The notes under the pieces: generated by a model
What the model saw: only the letters and a program-made list of their open reading frames with translations
The model's database searches: none
What the model was told of the DNA's origin: nothing
NCBI GenBank assembly: GCA_965227445.1
Contig: OZ245751.1
Coordinates: 1,240,001 to 1,304,000 of the forward strand
Source: DT-110 sp030148525
GTDB taxonomy: Bacteria > Bacteroidota > Bacteroidia > Chitinophagales > Saprospiraceae
Length of the DNA stretch: 64,000 nt
Direction of reading: 5' to 3'
Part shown: piece by piece, positions 1 to 7,087 of the stretch
Numbering within the stretch: the first letter of the stretch is position 1
Layout of the letters: each line of letters opens with the position of its first letter
Program-made: the position numbers and the translations under genes

Positions 1-1
1 G

Positions 2-1372
2 AATGTTTACATCCTACAGGTAATGTCGGTGCTGCGACAAGCTTACTGCTCGCCCAAATACCTGTATTACCTTTTGCCTGGTCAAGAGCGTCAGCTGCGG
101 GAGAAAGGAGGAACCCTGCGCAAGGAAGTGTTGGTGCCGGATATTGCAGATTTTGAGCGCCGCTGGCAAGAGTCAGTGGACGCGTTGGAGCGAGCTATTA
201 AGATCCTGCAGCATCCTCAGGAATTTGGGGTGATTTCGTCTCAATATCTGCCCTATGTTTCCATACTACCTGCTTTTGCTGCCTTGCAGACAGAGATTCG
301 TCGCTTGCCGGCGGATCGTAGACTGGATGCCCAACGTAAATTTCGAAAATGGTATTGGGCGAGTGTGTTTTTGAACCGTTACTCTGGTTCCGTGGAATCG
401 ACTATCGCCCGGGATTACTTGGATATGAAAACATGGTTTACCGACGATTCCACTGAGCCAGGATTGATTACTGAGTTCAAGGGGCGTTTCCGAAATATTG
501 ATCTGCGCAAAGAAAACCGTCGGGGAAGCTCAGTCTACAACGGAATTTTCAATCTATTCGTTATCAAGGGGGCTCGCGATTGGATCACCGGCAATCTGCC
601 GGTACACGGAGATCTGGATGATCATCACATTGTACCCAAATCATGGGGAAGGGATAATCACATGGGGAACATAATAGATAGCATCCTCAATCGTACGCCT
701 CTGACAAGCGAGACAAACCGTACCATTATTCATGATCAACTACCAAACACTTACCTTCCTAAACTGATTTCTGATAATGGAAAGGAAACGGTTCAGCAAA
801 TGTTAGAAAGCCATTTTATTTCGCCCATCGCTTTGGAGATTCTGCTTCGTGATCCCTTTACCCCGGAGGATTTCGAGGCTTTCATCAATGAACGGCAACG
901 TACTATAATGGAAGGTATTGAGGATTTACTGATTAAAGCTCGTCTTGACCTAAGTCCTCAGCTGAGAGAACTGGATGCCCGAATTGAATCGGTTGAGCTT
1001 GGCCTCCGGGAGCTTATCTCGAAGTGCTTAGTCGATGATCCCGACCGACTGCCGAGTCATGTGCAATTAAAAATAGAAGATCGTCTCCAAAAGGCAGCCA
1101 AAAAGAATCCAGCATTTGATTCGAGTAGCGAAAATAATTTGACCAAACAGTTAGAGTTTGCAGATCTACGAGAGTTGCAAGACATTATTTTAGGTAAAAT
1201 CCAGTGGCCTGAATTCGAGAATCGTTTTGGTAGTAAGGGTACCTTATCAAACCGCTTTTCTCAACTTGCCGAATTGCGGAATAGTATACGCCACAGTCGC
1301 AGTGTTTCAGAAGTAGCCCGAAAGGATGGGGAGGCTAGCCTGTTGTGGTTTGAAGCCATTTTGAATGAATAA
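2..1372 (+). CDS. DUF262/HNH (GmrSD-like) nuclease, C-terminal part
   Basis: The reading frame is open to the left edge of the window, so the first in-frame ATG at 23 is probably internal and the gene starts upstream. The visible 449 residues resemble the C-terminal half of DUF262/DUF1524 proteins, the family of the GmrSD type IV modification-dependent restriction enzymes. An HNH-type centre is readable at about residues 199-235 counted from the ATG at 23: DDHHIVPKSW (His201-His202), followed by the conserved stretch NRTPLTSETNR. In this family the N-terminal DUF262 domain hydrolyses NTP and the C-terminal HNH domain cuts DNA; the DUF262 half lies outside the window. The last ~150 residues look helical and coiled-coil-like. 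A role in defence against modified phage DNA is inferred from the family. No partner gene follows; the next 1.5 kb is decayed sequence. Confidence 0.75.
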   Translation, partial: NVYILQVMSVLRQAYCSPKYLYYLLPGQERQLREKGGTLRKEVLVPDIADFERRWQESVDALERAIKILQHPQEFGVISSQYLPYVSILPAFAALQTEIRRLPADRRLDAQRKFRKWYWASVFLNRYSGSVESTIARDYLDMKTWFTDDSTEPGLITEFKGRFRNIDLRKENRRGSSVYNGIFNLFVIKGARDWITGNLPVHGDLDDHHIVPKSWGRDNHMGNIIDSILNRTPLTSETNRTIIHDQLPNTYLPKLISDNGKETVQQMLESHFISPIALEILLRDPFTPEDFEAFINERQRTIMEGIEDLLIKARLDLSPQLRELDARIESVELGLRELISKCLVDDPDRLPSHVQLKIEDRLQKAAKKNPAFDSSSENNLTKQLEFADLRELQDIILGKIQWPEFENRFGSKGTLSNRFSQLAELRNSIRHSRSVSEVARKDGEASLLWFEAILNE

Positions 1373-1614
1373 CCTAATTGTCATGGTAGATTTTGGTTCT
1401 ATTTTTTGTATATCTAATTACGTACGCATTAAAAGTATTTCAGTTTGATGGAGAGAAAGGAACAATGCCAACAATCATGAAGCCTTAGAATATCCGATAT
1501 ACTTATTTGAAACTCAAATACAAATTGCTGAATCGATAGTGGCGAGGAGGTAATTTATTATCAAGCCGAACTGTCCAAAATTACGGTTTTTAGGGAAGGC
1601 TACATCCTGAATTA
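1373..1614. other. Intergenic, no recognisable feature
   Basis: AT-rich stretch between the HNH nuclease gene and the first pseudogene remnant. I see no open frame, hairpin or repeat that I can support. Confidence 0.5.
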
Positions 1615-1781
1615 CTACGCAAGGTCTCGGCGATCGAGGAGATAACGATGGACGACGGATCGGTCACCCAGGCCGTGAAGGTCCTCGATCAGGATGGCGC
1701 CGAACTGTACCCAGGCCTCAACTCAGAGGGTTTTATGATTCTCGTGCTACTGGATGGGGGAAGGTGCAGTTCTTGAAGGAA
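1615..1781 (+). pseudogene. Remnant of the C-terminus of the secreted protein at 3005-3832
   Basis: Translating from 1615 gives KVSAIEEITMDDGSVTQAV and continues with close similarity to the last ~55 residues of the intact protein encoded at 3005-3832 (KVSAIEEVDVDDGSVTQAM). A one-base deletion near 1760 breaks the frame before the conserved end. No N-terminal part is present. Together with the adjacent hipB remnant this marks a decayed duplicate of the 3.0-6.0 kb locus. Confidence 0.85.
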
Positions 1782-1815
1782 GCCCTAAGTAAAAACCTAT
1801 GGAGGAAACAGCCAT

Positions 1816-2113
1816 CAGAGTAACTCCAAGTCCTGCAACTTCCACCCTAGTGGATCATCCGCTGCCAGTTTTAGAAAATCTTCGTGTAAGCCCAGCACCC
1901 GCATGACTTTGAAATAGGCACCGATGGATACACTGGGTTTGCCCGATTCTATGAAATACAAGGTCGTCCGGTCAATATAAGCGCGTTCTGCTACCTGGAT
2001 TGTGGTCAGTTTAGGCCGCTTGCGGGCCAGCTTAATTTGTTCACCACCTGCTCCAGGATACGCAGATGATGCGGGAAGAGGAGCTGTTTTTGCTTATTGT
2101 TGATTATTATTCA
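1816..2113 (-). pseudogene. Decayed hipB antitoxin copy
   Basis: Nucleotide sequence nearly identical over most of its length to the intact hipB at 5733-6017, in the same orientation. It differs by a one-base deletion around 2043 (frameshift), several substitutions and loss of the ATG: the position equivalent to the start codon reads tat instead of cat on the plus strand. The matching upstream operator is interrupted at 2113/2114 by an inserted element. The hipA equivalent is absent; only ~35 bp separate this remnant from the preceding gene fragment. It is not expected to make functional antitoxin. Confidence 0.9.
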
Positions 2114-2399
2114 GGATTGTACGAAACTTCAAAGTTTAAAACCCATCCCCCCGGCCCCCTTCCCTTTGAAGAAGGGAAGGGGGAGTTCTTCCGAAGTTTA
2201 TTAGCTTTTTTTCCTATTCCTGTCATCGAAAAACGAAAATTATCCTCCCTCCTTTTTTCAAAGATGAACGAACATTCGCTTGCGATCAAGATCCGGTGGA
2301 TCTTGAAGCGAGAGAACCGCGAAGCGGATAGAGTTAGAGGGTGGGTTTTGACCAAAAAAGCACCATCGACCAAGTTTCGTACAGTCCTAATTATTATTC
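2104..2399. mobile_element. MITE-like element with 15-bp TIRs and 10-bp target duplication
   Basis: A 276-bp segment (2114-2389) is bounded by inverted ends aggattgtacgaaac (2114-2128) and gtttcgtacagtcct (2374-2388), which match with one mismatch. The direct repeat attattattc flanks it at 2104-2113 and 2390-2399. Removing the segment and one repeat restores the continuous operator sequence seen upstream of the intact hipB, which proves insertion. No transposase is encoded; the short frames inside look spurious. A G/C-rich hairpin occupies about 2143-2185. The 10-bp duplication would suit mobilisation by an IS4-type transposase, but the ends do not match the IS4-family copy at 10.1 kb. Confidence 0.8.
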
Positions 2400-2446
2400 A
2401 ACAATAATACATGTTTTACAGCGTGGTCGCTCGTATTACATCAACG

Positions 2447-2513
2447 GGGCTTGCCCTGTGACATTTTGCGTAGCAAAGGCTAAAGCCATTTCATAGGGTT
2501 AGGGGTGAGGGTA
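2447..2513. repeat. Dispersed hairpin repeat, copy 1
   Basis: Copy of a ~67-bp unit found again at 2737-2803. It carries the core tttgcgtagcaaaggctaaa between short inverted arms (ccctgtgacat and atttcataggg). The same arms are better paired in copy 2. Similar short palindromic units recur in other intergenic regions of the window. Confidence 0.75.
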
Positions 2514-2562
2514 TTAGAAGTAAGAAATACGAATTTAGAAGTGTGAAGTAAATCGGCCTCCT

Positions 2563-2587
2563 TCACTAAAGGCATACGCCCGTATGG
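2563..2587. repeat. Copy of an intergenic repeat with a CATACGSSCGTATG-type palindrome
   Basis: The palindrome catacgcccgtatg next to the phrase ggcctccttcac recurs in inverted orientation at about 45650-45695, next to the AhpD-like gene. A diverged relative without the palindrome lies at about 49150-49185. This identifies a mobile or recombinogenic intergenic repeat family. Confidence 0.6.
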
Positions 2588-2736
2588 GTTTCAGCAGCCA
2601 GGGAGATCAGAAACTGGGAAGTCGGAAGATGCTTCCATCAATAGTGATCCCATTTCTCTGTAAAATTAAACGCTTCCCCTCTCCCCCGGAACCAATGTGA
2701 ATTCGCAATATACCATCGTGCTGGAATGAGATAGAG

Positions 2737-2803
2737 GGACTTGCCCTGTGAAATTTTGCGTAGCAAAGGCTAAAGCCATTTCACAGGGCCAGGGGTGAGG
2801 GTA
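2737..2803. repeat. Dispersed hairpin repeat, copy 2
   Basis: Same unit as at 2447-2513, with perfect inverted arms ccctgtgaaat (2752-2762) and atttcacaggg (2779-2789) around the gcgtagcaaaggctaaagcc loop. The surrounding stretch 2400-2965 has no credible gene; the minus-strand frame at 2666-2905 runs through this repeat and is rejected. Confidence 0.8.
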
Positions 2804-3004
2804 CACCTGCCGACAAAAACCACCCTCACCAATAAGTGATCCGATTTCCCCCCTTTCTCTCTCACCGTGCAATTCCATTGCATAGCCATAATCTAACCTT
2901 GCCATACCCCTCGTTCGTGCGGAGCACCGTAGATATTTTTATGCACTGAGGCCTCCAAACGACGGGTGTTGACTACAATAATTTGCTACAAAAACCCAGT
3001 GAAC

Positions 3005-3832
3005 ATGCTTTTACGAATTGGACTGTACGTCCTGTTTTTCCTGAGTGGACAGCTGATGACCATCCACGCCCAAACCATTCATTCGCCCCGCATCGACCGG
3101 GCGGGGCCACTACAGATCGATAAGATTGAACGCACCGACCAGCATACCATAGTGTATGCCAGGTATACGGCGTCCGACCGCTATCAAAATGGCGGCTGGG
3201 CGAATATGTCGGGAAGTACCTACCTGCTCGACCGCTGGCGCAATAAGAAGTACTACATTCTGCGGGCCGAGGGTATTCCCCTGCAGCCGGAACGGCATTA
3301 TTTTGATTACGCCGGTCAATCCCTTTCTTTTCGCTTAATCTTTCCCCGCTTGCCGACCAACGTATCAAAGGTCGACCTGATCGAGTGCCCCGACCGGCAC
3401 GATTGCTTCAATACCTACGGCATCTATCTGACCGAGGAGGCCGACTCCTACGAATCGGAGCCCGAGCCCACGGGGTATGCTTACGAAGAGGAAGCACCCG
3501 ATCAGGACGGCCCCTTTCGCGAGGATTATGCCTACCTGATCGTATACGATCCCGCCACCGAGGAATGGTCGGAATTGCTGGAGGCTACCACCACCGTAGT
3601 TTTCAACTATAACGATAATGCCGACGTGAAGATGTACTACCAAAGTGGTGAAGAGGAGGTCCTGCGGAAAGTATCGGCCATCGAAGAAGTTGATGTGGAC
3701 GACGGGTCGGTCACCCAGGCAATGAAGGTCGTCGATCAGGATGGTGCCGAGCTCTACCTGGGCCTAAACTCGGAGGGCTACATGATCCTGGTGCTGCCGG
3801 ATGGGTCGAAGGTGCAGTTTTTGAAGGAGTAG
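3005..3832 (+). CDS. Secreted protein of unknown function
   Basis: 275 residues if the start is the ATG at 3005, which I prefer over the ATG at 2966 because it gives a clean signal peptide (MLLRIGLYVLFFLSGQLMTI, cut near HAQ). The mature part is soluble and acidic, with two regions: an N-terminal beta-rich half with Tyr/Arg-rich patches, and a C-terminal half with alternating short strands ending VLPDGSKVQFLKE, which could be a small beta-meander. No family is recognised. A fragment of a second copy of the C-terminus lies at 1615-1781, so this gene took part in the local duplication. Export to the periplasm or cell surface is inferred from the signal peptide only. Confidence 0.7.
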   Translation: MLLRIGLYVLFFLSGQLMTIHAQTIHSPRIDRAGPLQIDKIERTDQHTIVYARYTASDRYQNGGWANMSGSTYLLDRWRNKKYYILRAEGIPLQPERHYFDYAGQSLSFRLIFPRLPTNVSKVDLIECPDRHDCFNTYGIYLTEEADSYESEPEPTGYAYEEEAPDQDGPFREDYAYLIVYDPATEEWSELLEATTTVVFNYNDNADVKMYYQSGEEEVLRKVSAIEEVDVDDGSVTQAMKVVDQDGAELYLGLNSEGYMILVLPDGSKVQFLKE

Positions 3833-3885
3833 GAAGTCGGTCCTCTGGACCGACCAGCAAAGGAAGTCGGTCCTCTGGACCGACT
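3831..3885. repeat. Two tandem hairpin units after the secreted-protein gene
   Basis: The unit aggaagtcggtcctctggac (with cgac following) occurs twice, at about 3831-3854 and 3861-3885. Each unit is self-complementary (gtcggtcc, loop tct, ggaccgac). It follows the TAG stop directly. It may act as a processing or termination structure, but there is no T-run. Confidence 0.7.
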
Positions 3886-3969
3886 ATTCCTGTGTCCAGA
3901 AATATTGCATTCTTGAACCGCAGCACCACCGGATCAACCAGCCAACTAATCCCAAAACCACCATCAGCC

Positions 3970-4410
3970 TCAATACATCGTAAACGTAAAATCCGAGGCA
4001 CTCACCGTAATGGAATTGCCCTGAAAATAGACTTCGTATTTACCGCCGTTGGTGGCGTGCATCTGGTGTCCGTAGTCATCCTGTACTACTTTGCCGTATT
4101 CGGTACCGTCGAGCCGGTAGTCGGAGTGGTCGTACACCAGCTTGCAGTCGCAATTGGCATCCAGTGTGAAGGCGGCATTGGCCAGGCCCATACCGTAGTT
4201 TCCGCTGCCGGTCCAGGTGCCGGCGTACTGGGCGCAGGTTTCTGTATCCCGCGAGGCATCAGAATTATCTCCGGCTGATTCTGTTACGTAGGGGTTTACG
4301 GCTTGCGCCAAAATAATGGTGCACACCCAGGGCTTCCAGCTGGCCCAGCCCCAGCGATTAAAACAGTAGATAGTGCCGAGCAGCCAAATAATAGAAAAGA
4401 CAATGGTCAT
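3970..4410 (-). CDS. Small membrane-anchored protein of unknown function
   Basis: Read from the ATG at 4410 (MTIVFSIIWLLGTIYCFNRW) this is a 146-residue protein with one N-terminal hydrophobic segment that is either a signal peptide or an anchor; the longer frame from 4467 adds a basic stretch without support. The C-terminal domain contains CAQYAGTWTGSGNYGMGLAN and a CDCKLVYDHSDYRLDG region reminiscent of a small lipocalin-like barrel, with four cysteines. It lies 12 bp or more downstream of hipA on the same strand, so it may be transcribed with hipBA. No function can be assigned. Confidence 0.6.
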   Translation of the reverse strand: MTIVFSIIWLLGTIYCFNRWGWASWKPWVCTIILAQAVNPYVTESAGDNSDASRDTETCAQYAGTWTGSGNYGMGLANAAFTLDANCDCKLVYDHSDYRLDGTEYGKVVQDDYGHQMHATNGGKYEVYFQGNSITVSASDFTFTMY

Positions 4411-4479
4411 AGCCGAACGAGGATTTGGTTGAAATGCTGGTAAGGTCGACCCCTTTCGTGCAACCAATTTGCATGGTGT

Positions 4480-5736
4480 TTATTGCTTAAACGCTCCTGC
4501 CATCATCTCCTGTTCCCTTCGTGAAATACCTAATCCAGAAGCAAGGGATCGCCACGTTCGAACGACGGAGTTCACCTCCTCAACGATATGGTCCATGTCC
4601 TGCTTGGAAAGTTGAAAGAACGGACCTACTTCTTTGGCTAGATCTATATCTAAGGCATTGTCTTCCAGATTTATGTTTAGCGATAGACCATAGGAACCGG
4701 GGGCTGGATTCAGATCATAAGCTGGAGATAATCGCCAGCCTTTTTCGGTAAGCAAGAACCCATGGTTGCGCAGATGGTCATCGGTGTTGGAAACTAAAAT
4801 GTGAAACACAATCCGCCTCCATAATTGAGCCAGGTCTTCCGGTATGTTACTCCCGTTATATTGAATGAATTCAGCCAGTTCCAGGTAACTGGCGGGACTT
4901 TCCCGTACCGAGTGTTCCGTGCGACCGAGCATCGTCATAGCAGAAGCAAAGTGGATACGCTGATTTCCTTGCCGGTCGAAACGCTTCGTGAAAAAGGTAT
5001 GATGCCTACCTTGGATTTTCTCGAGTCGGGAAGATTCCATGTCAATACCGGCACGAATTGCCAACATATGCAGCAGGTATTCCCAGGCTCCTTTGTCAAT
5101 TTCGTCCTGTCCAGAGGGGAATTTTGCGATCCAAAGACTTCCGTCGGCGTCTTGTATATTAGCTTTCGGGCGGGCACCACCCAGAGAAGTACCGGGAGCT
5201 ATCAATAGATTAAGCCATTCTTCATCCAGGCTGTCTCCGGTATCCTGCTCAATCTGATCCGCGGCGTATTGTAAGGTACGTACCGATGACCAGGGTGGTA
5301 TGGCCTGCTGTGGGTCATTGTCCAAAAAAGGACCAGTTGGGTCTGTCTTAAATCGCAAGGCGCCCATGCGCGTTTCATCAAAAACGCCTAGCAGAAAATC
5401 TACGTCTCTTAGGGTAGGGGAGGGTTCCCCTTTTTTTCTGGCCTCCCGGACAGACTTGCGTTTCAATAAGGTTCGTCCCCAGCGGTCGGGCATCGAATCG
5501 AGAAATAGACCAAAGTTTGTTTTGTCGACGGGATATTGTGGCCCTGAATACCACCCAATATCCGGATCGAGCAACCGCTGTGCTTCCGTCTTTAACCAGT
5601 TCGTATTGTACTGAAAGCTATACGCCGTGGTACCCCGACTTTGTTGTACCAGCAATTCACCGATACAAAGTGGCTCAGTCAGCCCTTTCCAATGGGCATA
5701 CACCCAGATGGTCTGTTTGTTGGGAGTAGCCATCAC
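4480..5736 (-). CDS. hipA: HipA-family serine/threonine kinase toxin
   Basis: 418 residues, the usual length for HipA. Domain order: HipA N-terminal domain (about 1-125), then the kinase-like C-terminal domain. Readable motifs are the Gly-rich GTSLGGARPK (182-191), which includes the autophosphorylation-loop region, AKFPS with Lys205, the catalytic-loop motif NTDDHLRN (317-324), and PAYDLNP (338-344, Asp341 as metal ligand). In the family the toxin phosphorylates a translation factor (GltX in E. coli) and causes growth arrest; the target here is unknown. The start codon overlaps the hipB stop by 4 bp. All key residues look intact, so an active toxin is expected. Confidence 0.92.
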   Translation of the reverse strand: MMATPNKQTIWVYAHWKGLTEPLCIGELLVQQSRGTTAYSFQYNTNWLKTEAQRLLDPDIGWYSGPQYPVDKTNFGLFLDSMPDRWGRTLLKRKSVREARKKGEPSPTLRDVDFLLGVFDETRMGALRFKTDPTGPFLDNDPQQAIPPWSSVRTLQYAADQIEQDTGDSLDEEWLNLLIAPGTSLGGARPKANIQDADGSLWIAKFPSGQDEIDKGAWEYLLHMLAIRAGIDMESSRLEKIQGRHHTFFTKRFDRQGNQRIHFASAMTMLGRTEHSVRESPASYLELAEFIQYNGSNIPEDLAQLWRRIVFHILVSNTDDHLRNHGFLLTEKGWRLSPAYDLNPAPGSYGLSLNINLEDNALDIDLAKEVGPFFQLSKQDMDHIVEEVNSVVRTWRSLASGLGISRREQEMMAGAFKQ

Positions 5737-6017
5737 AATAACTCCAGATCCTGCAGCTTCCGCCCCAGTGGATCATCCGCTGCCAGTTTTAGAAAATCTT
5801 CGTGTAAGCCGAGCACCCGCATGACTTTGAAATAGGCCCCGATGGATACACTGGGTTTGCCCGACTCAATGAAATATAAGGTCGTCCGGTCAATATTAGC
5901 CCGTTCCGCTACCTGGATGGTGGTCAGTTTACGCCGCTTGCGGGCCAGCTTAATCTGTTCGCCCACTTGCTCCAGGATTCGCTGATGCTGGGGGAAGAGG
6001 AGCTGCCTTTTGTTCAT
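5733..6017 (-). CDS. hipB: HipB-family antitoxin, Xre-type HTH
   Basis: 94 residues with a helix-turn-helix of the Xre/Cro type at about 20-75 (GEQIKLARKRRKLTTIQVAE, then RANIDRTTLYFIESGKPSVS). In the family the protein binds its own operator and neutralises HipA. Its ATG at 6017 lies directly beside the palindrome 6018-6066, and its stop overlaps the hipA start by 4 bp, the standard co-transcribed antitoxin-toxin order. A mutated second copy of this gene lies at 1816-2113. Confidence 0.93.
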   Translation of the reverse strand: MNKRQLLFPQHQRILEQVGEQIKLARKRRKLTTIQVAERANIDRTTLYFIESGKPSVSIGAYFKVMRVLGLHEDFLKLAADDPLGRKLQDLELL

Positions 6018-6066
6018 TGTTGATTATTTTCAACAAAAATACAGGTTTTGTTGAAAATAATCAACA
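6018..6066 (-). promoter_or_regulatory. hipBA promoter inside a palindromic operator
   Basis: The arms tgttgattattttcaac (6018-6034) and gttgaaaataatcaaca (6050-6066) form a perfect 17-bp inverted repeat with a 15-bp spacer. Read on the minus strand, the spacer and inner arm contain tatttttg (6041-6034), a full match to the Bacteroidota -7 box TAnnTTTG, and a TTG lies 20 bp upstream of it inside the outer arm at the -33 position. Binding of HipB to the arms would cover both boxes, so autorepression is inferred. The start codon follows within about 20 bp. Confidence 0.8.
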
Positions 6067-6225
6067 GTAAAGGGTTTGGTGCTGACACCACCTCCTGCAG
6101 CCCGCCGACCATCTGTCAATTAAATGACTCCCCCCCATAACTACCCAATCAGGTGGGTTTCCGGGCAGGGTATAGTCGTAGCTTACCCCAGAAATGAACC
6201 CCTTACCCATATTCATAGGTTTTTT

Positions 6226-6640
6226 ATGACCTTTTTTCCTCCCGGGGGGAGCCTCAGTTTTGAACGTTCCAAATTGACTCTGTTTGTCCTTTTCCTATTA
6301 ACTATCGCGCTGGGGAGCGGCATCCCACGACTGGAAGTACGCAATAGCTTTGCCGGTGAACTGCCGGCCGAGGATCCCATCAATCAGGACACTGAGCAGG
6401 TAAAAGCCTTTTTCGGTAAACGCAGCGTGGTACTGATCGGACTGGAAGCCGATAATGTGTACAACTCGGGCACCGCCCGCAAGATCAAGGCGATCTCGCA
6501 GCGCTTGGCCGAAGTACCCTACGTGCTGCCAGAAAAGGTCGTCAGCCTGGTGACCTTGCCCAAGGTGAGCCAATGACCGTGGGGCCTGGAGACGGGCACC
6601 TTTTTGGATGCGGTACATATCCCCGGAGCGCCCATTCTCT
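6226..6640 (+). pseudogene. N-terminal fragment of an RND/MMPL-type exporter
   Basis: Translation from 6226 gives a basic N-terminus, one membrane segment (LTLFVLFLLTIALGSGIPRL) and the extracytoplasmic start of an RND-superfamily protein (DTEQVKAFFGKRSVVLIGLE, then LPEKVVSLVTLPKVS). An in-frame TGA at 6574 interrupts it and similarity stops after LETGTFLDAVHIPGA. Full-length members have 700-900 residues with about a dozen helices, so this is a remnant. Upstream of 6226 the frame has no family resemblance. Confidence 0.65.
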
Positions 6641-6833
6641 TGGAAGATGTGCAACAGGACATCCGCCGACCATGCTGGTCGCCGATACGACCGATATCGT
6701 GGTGCCCCGACAAGAAGCTAAAGTTATCGTGGATGCCTTACCCCATATCCAGCCATTATTCACACAGGGGCTTGGCCATAATCTGCGGTGGGATCAGGTA
6801 CGCGGCCAGGTCTTACATTTTATTAAAACCTAA
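6641..6833 (+). pseudogene. C-terminal remnant of an alpha/beta hydrolase
   Basis: Reading IRRPTMLVADTTDIVVPRQE and then the typical C-terminal His region (LFTQGLGHNLRWDQV) matches the last ~60 residues of an alpha/beta-hydrolase fold protein, including the acid-residue strand and the catalytic-His loop. The frame shifts relative to the exporter fragment at about 6666, and no nucleophile elbow is present upstream. Fusion of two unrelated gene ends indicates deletion between them. Confidence 0.6.
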
Positions 6834-6835
6834 CT

Positions 6836-7075
6836 ATGCCATACATAAAAAAACCGGGATCTATGGGGTCCCGGGAAATCGACCAGTTGATACAAGAAAA
6901 TGCCCTGGACACCCTACAGGAGATCGAAGCCTTACTGGACCGCCATCAAAAGTTGCGGTTGCTGGTAGCGGATTCCCCGGAAAAGGATGTATCTTTTTAT
7001 CGGAGACATCTCCGACCCCGCAAATTTAAGTGGCCCCTCCGACGGTGGTGGATCTTAACCTCTTTCTCTACCTAA
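6836..7075 (+). pseudogene. Short frame of doubtful coding value
   Basis: A 79-codon frame begins 2 bp after the hydrolase remnant (EIDQLIQENALDTLQEIEAL). The first ~50 residues look like an amphipathic helical protein, but around 7000 another frame gives the more protein-like MYLFIGDISDPANLSGPSDG, suggesting a frameshift in a decayed gene. No family recognised. It may also be meaningless sequence ahead of the histidine-kinase gene. Confidence 0.3.
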
Positions 7076-7087
7076 TGGATTGATATT

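Noticed and set aside
2107..2373. Minus-strand 88-codon frame (and plus-strand frame 2066-2407)
   Set aside because: Both lie inside the MITE-like element and run through its ends; low-complexity translation, no family.
2666..2905. Minus-strand 79-codon frame
   Set aside because: Runs through a palindromic repeat copy; translation is not protein-like.
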